DNA from: Vulcanimicrobiota bacterium
GTDB lineage: Bacteria > Vulcanimicrobiota > Vulcanimicrobiia > Vulcanimicrobiales > Vulcanimicrobiaceae
NCBI GenBank assembly: GCA_027315245.1
Contig: DAHUYK010000033.1
Coordinates: 1 to 55,653 of the forward strand
DNA: 55,653 nucleotides
Reading direction: 5' to 3'
Shown here: positions 16,353 to 24,954 of the stretch, one piece after another
Layout of the letters: each line of letters opens with the position of its first letter
Numbering within the stretch: the first letter of the stretch is position 1
Program-made: the position numbers and the translations under genes
The notes under the pieces: model-generated
Seen by the model: only the letters and a program-made list of their open reading frames with translations
What the model was told of the DNA's origin: nothing
Databases searched by the model: none

Positions 16353-19300
16353 ATGCGCCGCCGCCCCGCGCTCCTGAGCTTTCTTGCCCTCGCAGTCCTC
16401 ATCGCAGTCTTTCACCACGTCATCGCAATGGGCATCGTCGCCAGCGCCCTGAGCTGGGCGACGAAGACGAACGTCTCGTTCTCGACGATGCAGCTGAGCA
16501 CGAGCGGCGCGACGTTCACCGGGCTCGCGGTGCGTTCGCGTTCCGGCGAGCCAATCGCGCGGATCGCTCGGCTGCGCGTGCGCTATGATCTGCACGAGTT
16601 CCTCTTCGGCGGCGGCCGCCAGTACGGTCTTCGCAGCATCTCGATCGATCGCCCGCGCCTCACCGTCATTCGCAACCGGAACGGTACGTTCAACATCCCA
16701 ATCCCAAAGCTCGCAAAGGGAAAGCCGGGCGGTCCACCGCTCGTCTTCACCGGTGCGGTACGCGAGGGCAGTGCGACATTCGTCGACGCAGCACGCGCCG
16801 GACCGAACATGCAGCCAATTGCCATCGAGCGCGCGAATGCGACCTTCGACGTCGACACTGCTGCACGAACCACGTACGCCGTCACGGCGTCGTACGTCGC
16901 GCAAGGCCGCCTCTATCCGTTGCACGGATGCGGCCTCATCGATGCGTCGCATCCGTTCGAGATGCAACACGTTTGGGCGCCTCGCATTCCGATCGCGAGT
17001 CTTCTGAACGACGCAGTCGCCAATAGTACGCTGCACGTCGACTCCGCAAGCCTTGCCGGGTTGGACGTTCGCGTCTTCGGCATCGCACCCCAGGGCGGCA
17101 CGATGCATCCGCACGTGGCAGGAAGCGTGCGGCTTGAAAACGGCAACGTGCGCCTCGCAGCGCTGGCGCAGCCGATCACCGGCCTTCACGGCACCCTTGA
17201 CATCACCGAGAGCGCGATCACGACGACCGGCCTGCGCGGAACGCTCGGCGGCATCGCAGCGAGTCTCAAAGGCGGGGTATATGACCTGCGCCATCCGCAA
17301 GCGCGCTTCTCGCTCGACGCGCGCGCGAGCCTCTCGCAGTTTCGCCGCCTGGTGCACGCCGCTGCACATCTGCCGAACGTCAGCGGCCTCGTCGCGTTGC
17401 ATGTTCTCGTCGAAGGCCCGGCGCTCAAGCCCGCTGCTCTCGTCGCTGTCGACTCGCCTCGCATCCTCTACAACGGCGTGGCGCTCGCGCACACGAGCGC
17501 TCTCCTCAATGCCTCGACGTCCGGTGTCGACATCGTCGGCGCGCGCACCACGTACGGAAACGTCACGCTCGCTGCAACGGGAAGCGTTCGGTTCGCGCGG
17601 GCTCCCGGCGCGCTGCAGCTGCTCTTCACAGGAGCCGCTCCTGCGACGAGCCTGCCGTTCGTCTCCGGCATCGTACCGGGAATGACGCTGCACGCTACCG
17701 CCCTCGCGACCGCTACGGATCTGCGCCGCATCCACCTCTCCGGCTTCGTCGCCGGACGGACGTCCACACAGCGCGCATCGAGTCTCTTCGCGGTGAGTTC
17801 GCTCGGCGTCGGCACCGTCGGACCGCTCGTCGTCGGAAACGCCCAGCACTGGCTCTACGCGCGAATTGCGCTCGATCATCCCCACGCAAGCATCGTCGCG
17901 CTCGCGCAGGCGCATCGCTTTCACATCGCGCCAGCGCCGCGCGTGCCGCTTGGAAACTTCCGAGTTTCCCAGATCCCGCTCGTTGCCGGCAGCATCGACG
18001 GCGTCGTCATCGGCGCGCAACGGCGCGGCAACGTCGTCGTGCGCGTGCGTAACGGCGCCTTCACCGCGAAGAACGGCACGCCGTGGGTGAGCGCCCTCGA
18101 TGCAACCATCGCCATGCGCGGCGGCAGCCTGGACGTCTCGCCCGCTTCGGCACGCATCTTTGGCGGCCAGGCACAAATCGCGGGCCACGTCGCCGCGGGA
18201 CGCGGCGCGCTGACCTTTCTGCTCGCAGGAGCGCGTTTCGGGGGACTCGCTCTCAGCGGCGCAGGCTCGCTCGGGCTCTCGGGCAGCACGGCGCACGTCG
18301 AAGACGTGCTCTTGAACGCCGGCGGATCGGTGCTGACCGGTCAGGGCAACGTCGCGTTGACCGGCTCGCATCGCTACTCGATCGACGGGCGCCTCCGTGA
18401 TCTCGACCTGCAGCGCGCAGCGGCGATCGCATATCCAAAGCTTGCATCGAACGTCGCCGGCATCGCGGACGCGCGTTTTCACATCGCCGGAACTGGAGCG
18501 TCACCTTCGATCGCGGGCGACATCGCCGTTGCGCAAGGCTCGTTCGACGGAGAGGGCTTTCGGGCACTGCAGTTCCACGTCGCCGGAAGCCGCAGCGATA
18601 TCGCGCTCGACAACGGCAGCGTCGCAGTGGGAACGTCGCATATCGGCTTCCACGGCTCCGTGGCAGCCGGCGGCGCATCGAGCCTCGCGCTCTGGGCGCC
18701 GCACGTGAATCTCGCCGACTTCAACGATTTCTTCAACGCCGGCGACATGCTCGCCGGCCACGGGCGCCTGCAGATCGCACTGGCAACCGGCTCGGCGCTC
18801 AGCACGAGCGGCAGTGCGCATCTCGCCGGCGCGCGGCTGCGCCAGTACGATCTCGGCACGGCAAACGCGCGCTGGAGCACGATCGGATCGTCGATCCATC
18901 TCGTTGCGAATGCTACGAGTCCAACCGGGCGCCTTCGCATCGCCGGCAACGTCGCGCCTCCACCGCTCGCGCTGCTCTCACAGGGAGCCCCGGCGCTCCT
19001 GCGTTCGACCGCGCTAGATCTCTCGCTGCGCGCGCGCAACGTCGCGCTCGCGTCGTGGGCGCCGCCGCTCAGCCTCAACGCACCGTTGACGGGTACCGCG
19101 AATGCCTCGGCGACGGTGCGTGGACGGTACCCCACACTCGCCGTCGCTGCGTCGGCGTCGGTCGATCGTGCCATGGCAGGCCGCGTTCCGATAGAGTCGC
19201 TGCGCTTCTCCGGGACGATGCGCGGCAACCGCGGCACGATCCGCTCGCTTACGCTGCAGATGCCGTACCTCAACGCAGCGGCGTCTGGCTCGTTCGGCCT

Positions 19301-21068
19301 GGCCAGAACGGCGCCGTTTGCGTTGCACGCAAGCGCCACGAGTCCAAACGTCGGGCTGCTCGCAACGACGGCGACCGGAGAGAGGAGCGCGCTCGGCGGC
19401 GCGTTGCGCGCGAGCGCGACGCTGCGCGGCACGCTCGCAAACCCGCACGTCGCAGCGTCCTTCGCTCTGCGCTCGGCACGCTTCGCACGTTTCGTCGTGC
19501 CGCGCGTTCGTGGCGAGGTCATCGCCAGCCGCGCCTCGGTCGCCCTTCGCAACGGCGAAGCGGATCTCGTGCGTGGGCGGCTGCTCGCCAGTGGACACAT
19601 ACCGCTTCGCGTCCGCGGCCGGTCGATCGCCGGGGCGCCGCTCTTCGCACGCGTGACGGCGCAGTCAGTTGCGCTTGCGAACTTCGCATCGCTCATGCCG
19701 CAAGGCACGGTTCTCGGCGGCACGATCGGTGGATCGCTCGCCGTTCTCGGCACGACGACGAATCCCCGGCTGCGCGGTTCGATGCGCTTGGCGAACGGTT
19801 CGTACAACGGCCCGCTCGACAAAGCACCGCTCGATCGTGTGACCGGCATCGTCGCGTTCGCCGGCAGGACGATTCACCTGCAATCGTTGCGCGCGCGCGC
19901 GGGTTCCGGCACGCTCGCCGGAAGCGGCACCGTCGTCGTTCCGAACGTTCTCAATCCAGGTGACGCGACGGTCGCGCTCACGCTCGACGCAACACACGCG
20001 ACGGTCGACTCACCGCAGTACTTCAGCGGACAGGTCGACGCGCACGTTGCAACGGCGTACGCACACGGACGGCCGATTTCGCTGCGCGGCCGCGTCGCGG
20101 TCTCGCACGCGACCATTCCGGTCAGCGCGCTCTACCATAGCGGCGCGAAAGGTCCGCCGCCGAAGCTGCCCGCAGTTGCGTTCCACCTGCGTATCGCCGC
20201 GTCGGACGTTCGGGTGAAGAACTCCGTCGTCGACGTCGGGGGAGCTGGGAATGCGCTCTTGACCGGAACGCTCAGCGCGCCAGTCATGGCGGGCGTCTTT
20301 CACTCCACCGGCGGAACGCTCAACTTCTATCAGCTCTTTCGCGTTGCGCGCGCCAACATCGTGTTCACACCCAGCAACGGTCTCACGCCGTACGTGAACG
20401 CCGTCGCGACGACGATCGTCGCGCAGCCGCCGACGACCGTGCACATTCACGTCACGGGCCCGGCAACGAGCATGCACCTCGCGCTTTCGTCGTCGCCGCG
20501 ATACGACCGCTCGCAGATCCTCGGCTTGCTCGTAGGCATGCAGACGTTCGGGGCCGTGCAGGGCATCCCGGCACCGACGGCAAGCCCCTTCTCTGCATCC
20601 TCGGTCGTCAGAAGCGTGGGCTTCGGCGAAGCAAACCACATCTTCACGCAGAGCATCCTCGCTCCGATTGCGACGACGCTCGGCGGAGCGCTCGGCACGC
20701 AGAACCTGCAGATCTACAGCAACATCGGGTCGGGCTACGGCACCGGCATCGGTGCGAGCATCGTCAAGCGCATCGCGCAGCACATAACGATCACGACGTC
20801 GGCGAACTTCGGTTACCCGTGGCAGGAGCTGGTGAAGCTGCGCTACGTGCGTCCAAACGCCACCGAGGTCGTCATGAGCCTGTACAACCAACAGCAGAGC
20901 TTCTTGAACAGCGTGCCGCCGCTCATCCATCAGAGCCCCGATAATCTCGGCTTACGTCCGTCGTCGCAGATGATCGACTCAGCGTCGTCCGGCATCGTGC
21001 TCAGCTTCGAAAGGAGGTACTGGTCGTGCGGCTTGTTCCGCTACTGCCTTTCCTGCTCTCGCTGCTAG
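16353..21068 (+). CDS. TamB-like translocation/assembly protein (AsmA/DUF490 family)
   Basis: A 1571-residue protein with an N-terminal signal anchor (about 5-33). A very long beta-rich region of repeated short strands with GxL/xGS patterns follows, and then a C-terminal TamB domain (from about 1150), including QILGLLVGMQ and SGYGTGIGASIVKRI. TamB/AsmA-like proteins span the periplasm as a hydrophobic beta-groove and move phospholipids, or assist outer-membrane protein assembly. Its presence supports a diderm envelope. The expected terminal aromatic motif LSFERRY is present, but the frame runs on for 13 extra residues (Cys-rich tail) into the next gene; an ancestral stop may have been lost here. 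Antisense frames across this gene are shadows. Confidence 0.88.
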   Translation: MRRRPALLSFLALAVLIAVFHHVIAMGIVASALSWATKTNVSFSTMQLSTSGATFTGLAVRSRSGEPIARIARLRVRYDLHEFLFGGGRQYGLRSISIDRPRLTVIRNRNGTFNIPIPKLAKGKPGGPPLVFTGAVREGSATFVDAARAGPNMQPIAIERANATFDVDTAARTTYAVTASYVAQGRLYPLHGCGLIDASHPFEMQHVWAPRIPIASLLNDAVANSTLHVDSASLAGLDVRVFGIAPQGGTMHPHVAGSVRLENGNVRLAALAQPITGLHGTLDITESAITTTGLRGTLGGIAASLKGGVYDLRHPQARFSLDARASLSQFRRLVHAAAHLPNVSGLVALHVLVEGPALKPAALVAVDSPRILYNGVALAHTSALLNASTSGVDIVGARTTYGNVTLAATGSVRFARAPGALQLLFTGAAPATSLPFVSGIVPGMTLHATALATATDLRRIHLSGFVAGRTSTQRASSLFAVSSLGVGTVGPLVVGNAQHWLYARIALDHPHASIVALAQAHRFHIAPAPRVPLGNFRVSQIPLVAGSIDGVVIGAQRRGNVVVRVRNGAFTAKNGTPWVSALDATIAMRGGSLDVSPASARIFGGQAQIAGHVAAGRGALTFLLAGARFGGLALSGAGSLGLSGSTAHVEDVLLNAGGSVLTGQGNVALTGSHRYSIDGRLRDLDLQRAAAIAYPKLASNVAGIADARFHIAGTGASPSIAGDIAVAQGSFDGEGFRALQFHVAGSRSDIALDNGSVAVGTSHIGFHGSVAAGGASSLALWAPHVNLADFNDFFNAGDMLAGHGRLQIALATGSALSTSGSAHLAGARLRQYDLGTANARWSTIGSSIHLVANATSPTGRLRIAGNVAPPPLALLSQGAPALLRSTALDLSLRARNVALASWAPPLSLNAPLTGTANASATVRGRYPTLAVAASASVDRAMAGRVPIESLRFSGTMRGNRGTIRSLTLQMPYLNAAASGSFGLARTAPFALHASATSPNVGLLATTATGERSALGGALRASATLRGTLANPHVAASFALRSARFARFVVPRVRGEVIASRASVALRNGEADLVRGRLLASGHIPLRVRGRSIAGAPLFARVTAQSVALANFASLMPQGTVLGGTIGGSLAVLGTTTNPRLRGSMRLANGSYNGPLDKAPLDRVTGIVAFAGRTIHLQSLRARAGSGTLAGSGTVVVPNVLNPGDATVALTLDATHATVDSPQYFSGQVDAHVATAYAHGRPISLRGRVAVSHATIPVSALYHSGAKGPPPKLPAVAFHLRIAASDVRVKNSVVDVGGAGNALLTGTLSAPVMAGVFHSTGGTLNFYQLFRVARANIVFTPSNGLTPYVNAVATTIVAQPPTTVHIHVTGPATSMHLALSSSPRYDRSQILGLLVGMQTFGAVQGIPAPTASPFSASSVVRSVGFGEANHIFTQSILAPIATTLGGALGTQNLQIYSNIGSGYGTGIGASIVKRIAQHITITTSANFGYPWQELVKLRYVRPNATEVVMSLYNQQQSFLNSVPPLIHQSPDNLGLRPSSQMIDSASSGIVLSFERRYWSCGLFRYCLSCSRC

Positions 21069-22114
21069 CCGGATGCGCCGTGTCGGCCCGCCCGGCATCG
21101 GCACCTCTTCCGCCGATGAACGTGCGTCCGCTCTACGCCGAACTGACACACTACGATCGTGCAATCGCTGCGCTGCAGGCAACGGAGCGAAGCTGGAACG
21201 AGCGTGAGCGCGCAGCCACGCTGGCGCGAGACCGCGCCGGAGACGCGGCGGCCTTTGCGCACGCGCGCGCGACGCTCGCAACGCTCTTGCGTCGCTCGCG
21301 GGCGTACTCGGGACGGGAGAACGCGGCGTTGAGCACGCTACAGTCTTCGGCAGCGCTCTCTTCGAGCGCAGCACTACCGCGTTATCGGTCGGAGATCCTG
21401 TCGAACGAACGCCGTGCGATCGCACAGACGCGCGCGGCCGCCGTGGAGCGTGTCTCGCAGGCCGATGCGTTGCGCCAGCAGCAGCTCGACGAAGACGTCT
21501 CGACGCTGGCCTGGCGCCTGACGCAGCGTGACGCGATACGCACCATGCTCCTGCGCGTGCGAGCAGACGATCTCCATAACTCGGCAGCGCAACGGCGATC
21601 GGCGCAGCGCAAGCTCAGCGCGCTGCTCGCGCAAGAGCAAATGCGTCTCGCTGGCCGGCGCGTGCACGATGCGCGCGTGCTTGCTGCGTATCGTGCGGCG
21701 CTCGTCGCGACGGCGGCGACGCAGTCCGCCCATACGATCGCTCAGATCCGAGCGCGCACGCAGGCCAACCTCGCCGCACGGCAGCGCATCGCCCCGGCAC
21801 GCGAGCCGAGCATCGCCGGTGCGCTACGCGTCGTGCGCTCTTCGCAGCGCGCACCGATGACGAACACGTCGGCGGCACAGCGTGCGCTCGTTGCGGCGCA
21901 GCAGACCACCGGCGACAGCTTTGCCGCCATCGCAGCCGCCGACCGTGCCGCCGCGGTCGCCGTGCACGCCGAGATCGTGCGCCTGCGCACCGAGCGCCGC
22001 GCGCTCTACGGCGACATCGTCGAGTACGAACGTGAAAGGGCAGCGTCTTCGGCACGCACGCGCCACCACAGCAAGGCTGCGTTCAGGAGCGTGAAGAGGC
22101 CGGCGATCCAGTAA
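21026..22114 (+). CDS. Helical lipoprotein following TamB
   Basis: A 362-residue protein of unknown family. The N-terminus is a lipoprotein signal with lipobox LLAGC (Cys17). The rest is Ala/Arg/Gln-rich and strongly helical, likely coiled coil, with few hydrophobic stretches. It may be a periplasmic chaperone- or scaffold-like partner of the TamB-like protein. The start is GTG with a perfect AAGGAGGT ribosome-binding site at 21011-21018, so translation initiates inside the end of the TamB frame (43-base overlap). Its 3' end runs 109 bases into the convergent ICMT-like gene. Confidence 0.65.
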   Translation: MRLVPLLPFLLSLLAGCAVSARPASAPLPPMNVRPLYAELTHYDRAIAALQATERSWNERERAATLARDRAGDAAAFAHARATLATLLRRSRAYSGRENAALSTLQSSAALSSSAALPRYRSEILSNERRAIAQTRAAAVERVSQADALRQQQLDEDVSTLAWRLTQRDAIRTMLLRVRADDLHNSAAQRRSAQRKLSALLAQEQMRLAGRRVHDARVLAAYRAALVATAATQSAHTIAQIRARTQANLAARQRIAPAREPSIAGALRVVRSSQRAPMTNTSAAQRALVAAQQTTGDSFAAIAAADRAAAVAVHAEIVRLRTERRALYGDIVEYERERAASSARTRHHSKAAFRSVKRPAIQ

Positions 22115-22521
22115 GCGTGCAGCGCGCACGGGAGCAGCGCGATCTCGAGCACGACGACGGCGTAGTTCGGGTGGCGTAGAAAGCGGTACGGGCCGCGCCG
22201 TACGAGCGGCGCCCCAGGCAACACGATGATTCGCGTCGTCCAGCGTTCACGTAACGACGCGAAAATCCAGAGACGTCCAACCTGCACGAGCGCGTAGGCC
22301 GCGATGAGATACCAGTTCACCGGCGTGCTGGATGAGACGACGATCGCCATCGCGGCGAGCCAGCCCGCATGCACCGCAACGAAGAACGGGTACTGCTCCG
22401 GTGCTGCCTCGACCGCCCCACGCCGCAGGAGGGCGTGCGTGTTGCGCCGTGCGTAGAGGATTTCGCCGATACGCTGCAGCGCGACTGCCCCGAGCACGGC
22501 GTAGACCGGTGAAACGCTCAT
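22006..22521 (-). CDS. ICMT-family (isoprenylcysteine-type) methyltransferase
   Basis: A 171-residue integral membrane protein with about five hydrophobic segments and the ICMT/PEMT signature RRGPYRFLRHPNY at about 108-120, followed by RVRAEDAAL. The ATG at 22521 overlaps the stop of the type III PKS gene (ATGA), so the two are translationally coupled. In characterised pairs such as BpsA-BpsB of Bacillus and SrsA-SrsB of Streptomyces, a methyltransferase of this family O-methylates the alkylpyrone or alkylresorcinol made by the PKS. The same role is inferred here. The 3' end overlaps the opposite-strand lipoprotein gene. Confidence 0.85.
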   Translation of the reverse strand: MSVSPVYAVLGAVALQRIGEILYARRNTHALLRRGAVEAAPEQYPFFVAVHAGWLAAMAIVVSSSTPVNWYLIAAYALVQVGRLWIFASLRERWTTRIIVLPGAPLVRRGPYRFLRHPNYAVVVLEIALLPCALHAYWIAGLFTLLNAALLWWRVRAEDAALSRSYSTMSP

Positions 22522-23612
22522 CGCTCGAGGGTCACGAATCCCGCCGTAAAGCCGGGCCCCATCGACGTGAGGAGCGCACGTCGCCACGATCCGTCGGCAA
22601 GCGCGCCGCGCGCCAGCGCTCGCTCGAGCACGAACATGACCGTCGCCGCCGACATGTTCCCGTACTCGCGCAGTACTGCACGCGAATCGTCGAGCGCTCC
22701 AGGCCGTAGGCCGAAGGCGCGCTCGAGCGCATCGAGCACCTTGACGCCGCCCGGATGCGGAAGCACGCGGTCGACGTCGGCCATCGTCATGCCGCTGCGC
22801 GCGAGATAATCGTCCAACACGGGGCGAAACTGCCGTTCCACGAGCGCGGGAATGTCGCGCGAAAAGATCGCGCGCAGACCATCGGCGGCCACGTCCCATC
22901 CCATGACGTCGAGCGTGTCCTCGAAGAGATGCTCGCCCGAAGCGGTCACTGCAGGGCCGCGCTCTGATTCGACGGAGAGCAATGCTGCCGCTGCGCCGTC
23001 ACCGAAGAGCGCCGTCGCAACGACATTGCTCTTCGTCACGTCATCGCGGCGAAACGAAAGCGCGCACAGCTCGACGACGAGAAAGAGCGTCAGCGCCCCG
23101 GGAAGATCGCGCGCGACGCTCGCCGCACGCGCGAGCCCGAGCGCTCCGCCGGCGCAGCCGAGGCCGAACACGGGCAGACGCCGCACGGTCCGGCGAAAAC
23201 CCATACGCTCGACGAGCAGAGCGTCGAGGCTAGGCGTTGCGACACCGGTGGTGGAGACCGCGACGATGGCGCCGACGTCCTCGAGCCGCGCATGCGCGCG
23301 ATCGAGCGCCTCGCGCGTCGCCGCCTCCAGCAGGGTCAATGCCGCCTCGACGTAGATGGCATTGCGATCGGCCCAGTCGTGGGGCTCGTAGTACCACTCG
23401 ACGGGCACGCAGGAGTACCGCCGCTCGATGCCGCTGTTTTCGAAGACCGGCAAGAGACGCTGCACAAGAGCGTCGTCGGCAAACATCGTACGCACGCGCC
23501 GGGCAACGTCGGCCTGATCGAGCACATAGGGCGGTACGGCCGTAGCGACCGCTACCAGACGCGGCAATCCAGGCATGCCAGCGCCTTCGGCAACGCCCTG
23601 TGCAGCGCCCAT
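22518..23612 (-). CDS. Type III polyketide synthase
   Basis: A 364-residue chalcone-synthase-like enzyme of normal length. The Cys-His-Asn triad is visible: Cys153 (VFGLGCAGG), His286 (VLPHPGG) and Asn319 (YGNMSAA). It condenses malonyl units onto an acyl-CoA or acyl-ACP starter without a carrier protein. With the coupled ICMT-like methyltransferase, the likely products are alkylpyrones or alkylresorcinols, phenolic lipids of the membrane. The start was set at ATG 23612, where AAGG lies just upstream; ATG 23576 is an alternative. The longer frame to 23843 would run through infA and is rejected. It is transcribed divergently from infA. Confidence 0.92.
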   Translation of the reverse strand: MGAAQGVAEGAGMPGLPRLVAVATAVPPYVLDQADVARRVRTMFADDALVQRLLPVFENSGIERRYSCVPVEWYYEPHDWADRNAIYVEAALTLLEAATREALDRAHARLEDVGAIVAVSTTGVATPSLDALLVERMGFRRTVRRLPVFGLGCAGGALGLARAASVARDLPGALTLFLVVELCALSFRRDDVTKSNVVATALFGDGAAAALLSVESERGPAVTASGEHLFEDTLDVMGWDVAADGLRAIFSRDIPALVERQFRPVLDDYLARSGMTMADVDRVLPHPGGVKVLDALERAFGLRPGALDDSRAVLREYGNMSAATVMFVLERALARGALADGSWRRALLTSMGPGFTAGFVTLER

Positions 23613-23642
23613 CTGCCTTGCCTCTACCCGTGAAATATGGGA

Positions 23643-23648
23643 TAGTAT
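23643..23648 (+). promoter_or_regulatory. Putative -10 box of infA
   Basis: TAGTAT, identical to the -10 box of the ArsR gene, lies 37 bases before the proposed infA start codon. A weak -35 candidate TTGCCT (23618-23623) sits at a long 19-base spacing. It places the transcription start near 23655, downstream of the only in-frame ATG (23575), which therefore cannot be the initiator of this transcript. Confidence 0.45.
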
Positions 23649-23685
23649 CCGGACTAGAGCACTTTGCATTGAGGGAGCATCAACC

Positions 23686-23988
23686 ATAGCGGGTCGCAAC
23701 AACCGGCGCAGGCGGACCGAAGCGCGACCGCCCAAGGCCGCCGTCGCCGATACGAAGGAAGCCCCGCTCGAGGTCTTCGGGACGATCAAACAGGTCTTTC
23801 CGAGCACGACGTTCTCAGTCGAGCTGGATAACGGCCACGTCATCCTGGCGCATATCGCCGGACGGCTGCGCCGTCATCGTATCAAGATTCTCCCGGGAGA
23901 CCGCGTCGACGTCGAAATATCGCCCTACGATCTGACGAAGGGGCGCATCGTTTATCGTTACCGAGCCGGCGAAGCCCGCCGTACTTGA
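23686..23988 (+). CDS. infA: Translation initiation factor IF-1
   Basis: The C-terminal ~65 residues are an unmistakable IF-1 OB fold: [36 protein letters not shown] and [16 protein letters not shown]-1 binds the 30S A site during initiation. There is a basic N-terminal extension of about 30 residues ([17 protein letters not shown]). No ATG, GTG or TTG occurs in frame between 23578 and the OB fold. The proposed start is ATA at 23686, followed by GCG and preceded by GAGGGAG with eight bases spacing, giving a 100-residue protein; it would be a rare initiator, comparable to AUU of infC. Its TGA overlaps the TTG of the cytochrome gene. Confidence 0.85.
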   Translation: MAGRNNRRRRTEARPPKAAVADTKEAPLEVFGTIKQVFPSTTFSVELDNGHVILAHIAGRLRRHRIKILPGDRVDVEISPYDLTKGRIVYRYRAGEARRT

Positions 23989-24572
23989 GCCGTGGAAGGT
24001 GGTCGCTGCTGCGGGGCATTGGGATTGGCGTCGTCCTCACCGTCGCCGTCGCGGCGGCCGCCCTCTATCTCTGCGTCGAGTTCGGACTCGTTCCCGCGAA
24101 CGCCGACGCGCGGCCCAGCCGTTTCGAAGGCTGGGTCGCCCGAACGTCGCTGCACGCGACGCTCGCGCGCGACGCGAAGAACCTTGCCAATCCGCTGCCG
24201 GCGAACGACACGGTGCTCCTCGCCGGCGTCAAAATCTACGCGGCGGACTGCGCCGTCTGCCACGGCGACGCCACGGGAAGACCGACGCTCGTGGGCTACG
24301 GTCTCTATCAGAGAGGCCCGACGCTGGGCCGGTACGGCGTCGAAGACGACCCCGACGGCGTCATCTACTGGAAAGTCACGCACGGCATTCGTTTTACGGG
24401 CATGCCATCGTTTGCGCGCACACTCTCCGATACGCAGCGCTGGCAAGTTTCGACGTTTCTCAAACACATGAAGGCGCTGCCGCCGGCAGCCCGGCGCGCT
24501 TGGCGTGCCGTGCACGTCGCAGCGGTGCCCGCCTCGCTCATTCCGCCTCGGCGGTCGCGGCGGTTTCGCTAG
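23985..24572 (+). CDS. Membrane-anchored monohaem cytochrome c
   Basis: A 195-residue protein: N-terminal membrane anchor (about 10-36), then one class I cytochrome c domain with haem motif CAVCH at 89-93 and a likely axial Met140 in TGMPSF. It would carry electrons on the periplasmic face of the inner membrane. The TTG start overlaps the infA stop (TTGA), an odd pairing of a translation factor with a respiratory protein. A basic C-terminal tail (PPRRSRRFR) follows the haem domain. Its stop overlaps the stop of the convergent pilin gene. Confidence 0.87.
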   Translation: MSRGRWSLLRGIGIGVVLTVAVAAAALYLCVEFGLVPANADARPSRFEGWVARTSLHATLARDAKNLANPLPANDTVLLAGVKIYAADCAVCHGDATGRPTLVGYGLYQRGPTLGRYGVEDDPDGVIYWKVTHGIRFTGMPSFARTLSDTQRWQVSTFLKHMKALPPAARRAWRAVHVAAVPASLIPPRRSRRFR

Positions 24573-24739
24573 CGCAGCCGAAGATCTCGCGCCGCGAGCA
24601 GAAACTCTCGGTGTATCTTCAGTTCGAGTTTGTGCAGCGCGGTGATGGCCATCAAGGCAACGAGTGCCAAGAGCACAGCGTACTCGACCAGCGTTGCGCC
24701 TGCGTCGTCCCTTACAAGGTTCTTCAGTCCGGTGATCAT
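24569..24739 (-). CDS. Flp-type (class IVb) pilin
   Basis: A 56-residue protein found by direct translation of the minus strand. It begins MITGLKNLVRDDAG and has the Flp prepilin signature: cleavage after Gly14, Glu at mature position 5 and Tyr at 6 (ATLVEY), then a hydrophobic helix AVLLALVALMAITAL and a short basic tail. It would be inserted in the inner membrane, cut by a TadV-like peptidase and assembled into a Flp/Tad pilus. No tad assembly gene lies in the window. A GAAGGG ribosome-binding site lies about nine bases upstream, within a short hairpin (CCCTTCGGTCGAAGGG). It shares three stop-codon bases with the cytochrome gene. Confidence 0.8.
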   Translation of the reverse strand: MITGLKNLVRDDAGATLVEYAVLLALVALMAITALHKLELKIHREFLLAARDLRLR

Positions 24740-24863
24740 CAATTGTACCCTTCGACCGAAGGGTGTCTCCGCCTGACCGGGTTTACCGATTCCATACCGA
24801 GCGGCCGCACCGTCGCAGCCGGTATGCCAATCGAGGGGCGCCTTGAAACTGTGGAAACTTGGG

Positions 24864-24869
24864 TACCAT
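24864..24869 (+). promoter_or_regulatory. Putative -10 box of the 18-residue peptide gene
   Basis: TACCAT lies seven bases before the ATG at 24877, with TTGAAA at 24843-24848 (15-base spacing). The layout matches the other leaderless-type starts in the window. Confidence 0.35.
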
Positions 24870-24876
24870 CGGGAGC

Positions 24877-24933
24877 ATGTGGTTCCTCATAGCGATCATC
24901 CTCGGCGTCCTCATCGCAAAGGTGCTCCTCTAA
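24877..24933 (+). CDS. 18-residue hydrophobic mini-protein
   Basis: ATG to TAA encodes MWFLIAIILGVLIAKVLL, a single membrane-spanning helix with one Lys near its C-terminal end. Such peptides exist as small membrane regulators or toxin-like peptides, but no family can be assigned. In favour of a real gene: the promoter-like hexamers just upstream, the GGGAG before the ATG, and a strong hairpin beginning at the stop codon. Against: very short length and no conservation evidence available here. Confidence 0.4.
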   Translation: MWFLIAIILGVLIAKVLL

Positions 24934-24954
24934 GGAGCCCTACGGGCCCCTTAG
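24930..24954. terminator. Bidirectional hairpin between mini-protein and topoisomerase IB
   Basis: CTAAGGAGCCC-TAC-GGGCCCCTTAG forms a stem of ten pairs with one mismatch and a three-base loop. It overlaps the stop of the mini-protein on the plus strand and the stop of topoisomerase IB on the minus strand. There is no T tract, so intrinsic termination is plausible but not certain. Confidence 0.5.

Noticed and set aside
16251-18482. 743-residue open frame on the minus strand
   Set aside because: It lies antisense to the TamB-like gene, is Arg/Asp-rich with no domain sense, and is a shadow of high-GC codon use.
22522-22899. 126-codon upstream extension of the ICMT gene
   Set aside because: It is out of frame within the PKS gene; the ATGA-coupled ATG at 22521 begins the membrane domain.
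23575-23685. N-terminal extension of IF-1 from ATG 23575
   Set aside because: It would start upstream of the likely promoter and overlap the divergent PKS start; the extra residues look non-coding.
24740-24876. Possible SRP RNA on the minus strand (GGTCAGG resembling the 4.5S loop)
   Set aside because: The second conserved loop (GGAAG...AGCA) and the apical tetraloop context are missing.
24740-24876. Possible c-di-GMP (GEMM) riboswitch before the Flp pilin
   Set aside because: The conserved GCAAACC and ACGCAAAGC blocks are absent, although the region does contain inverted repeats.
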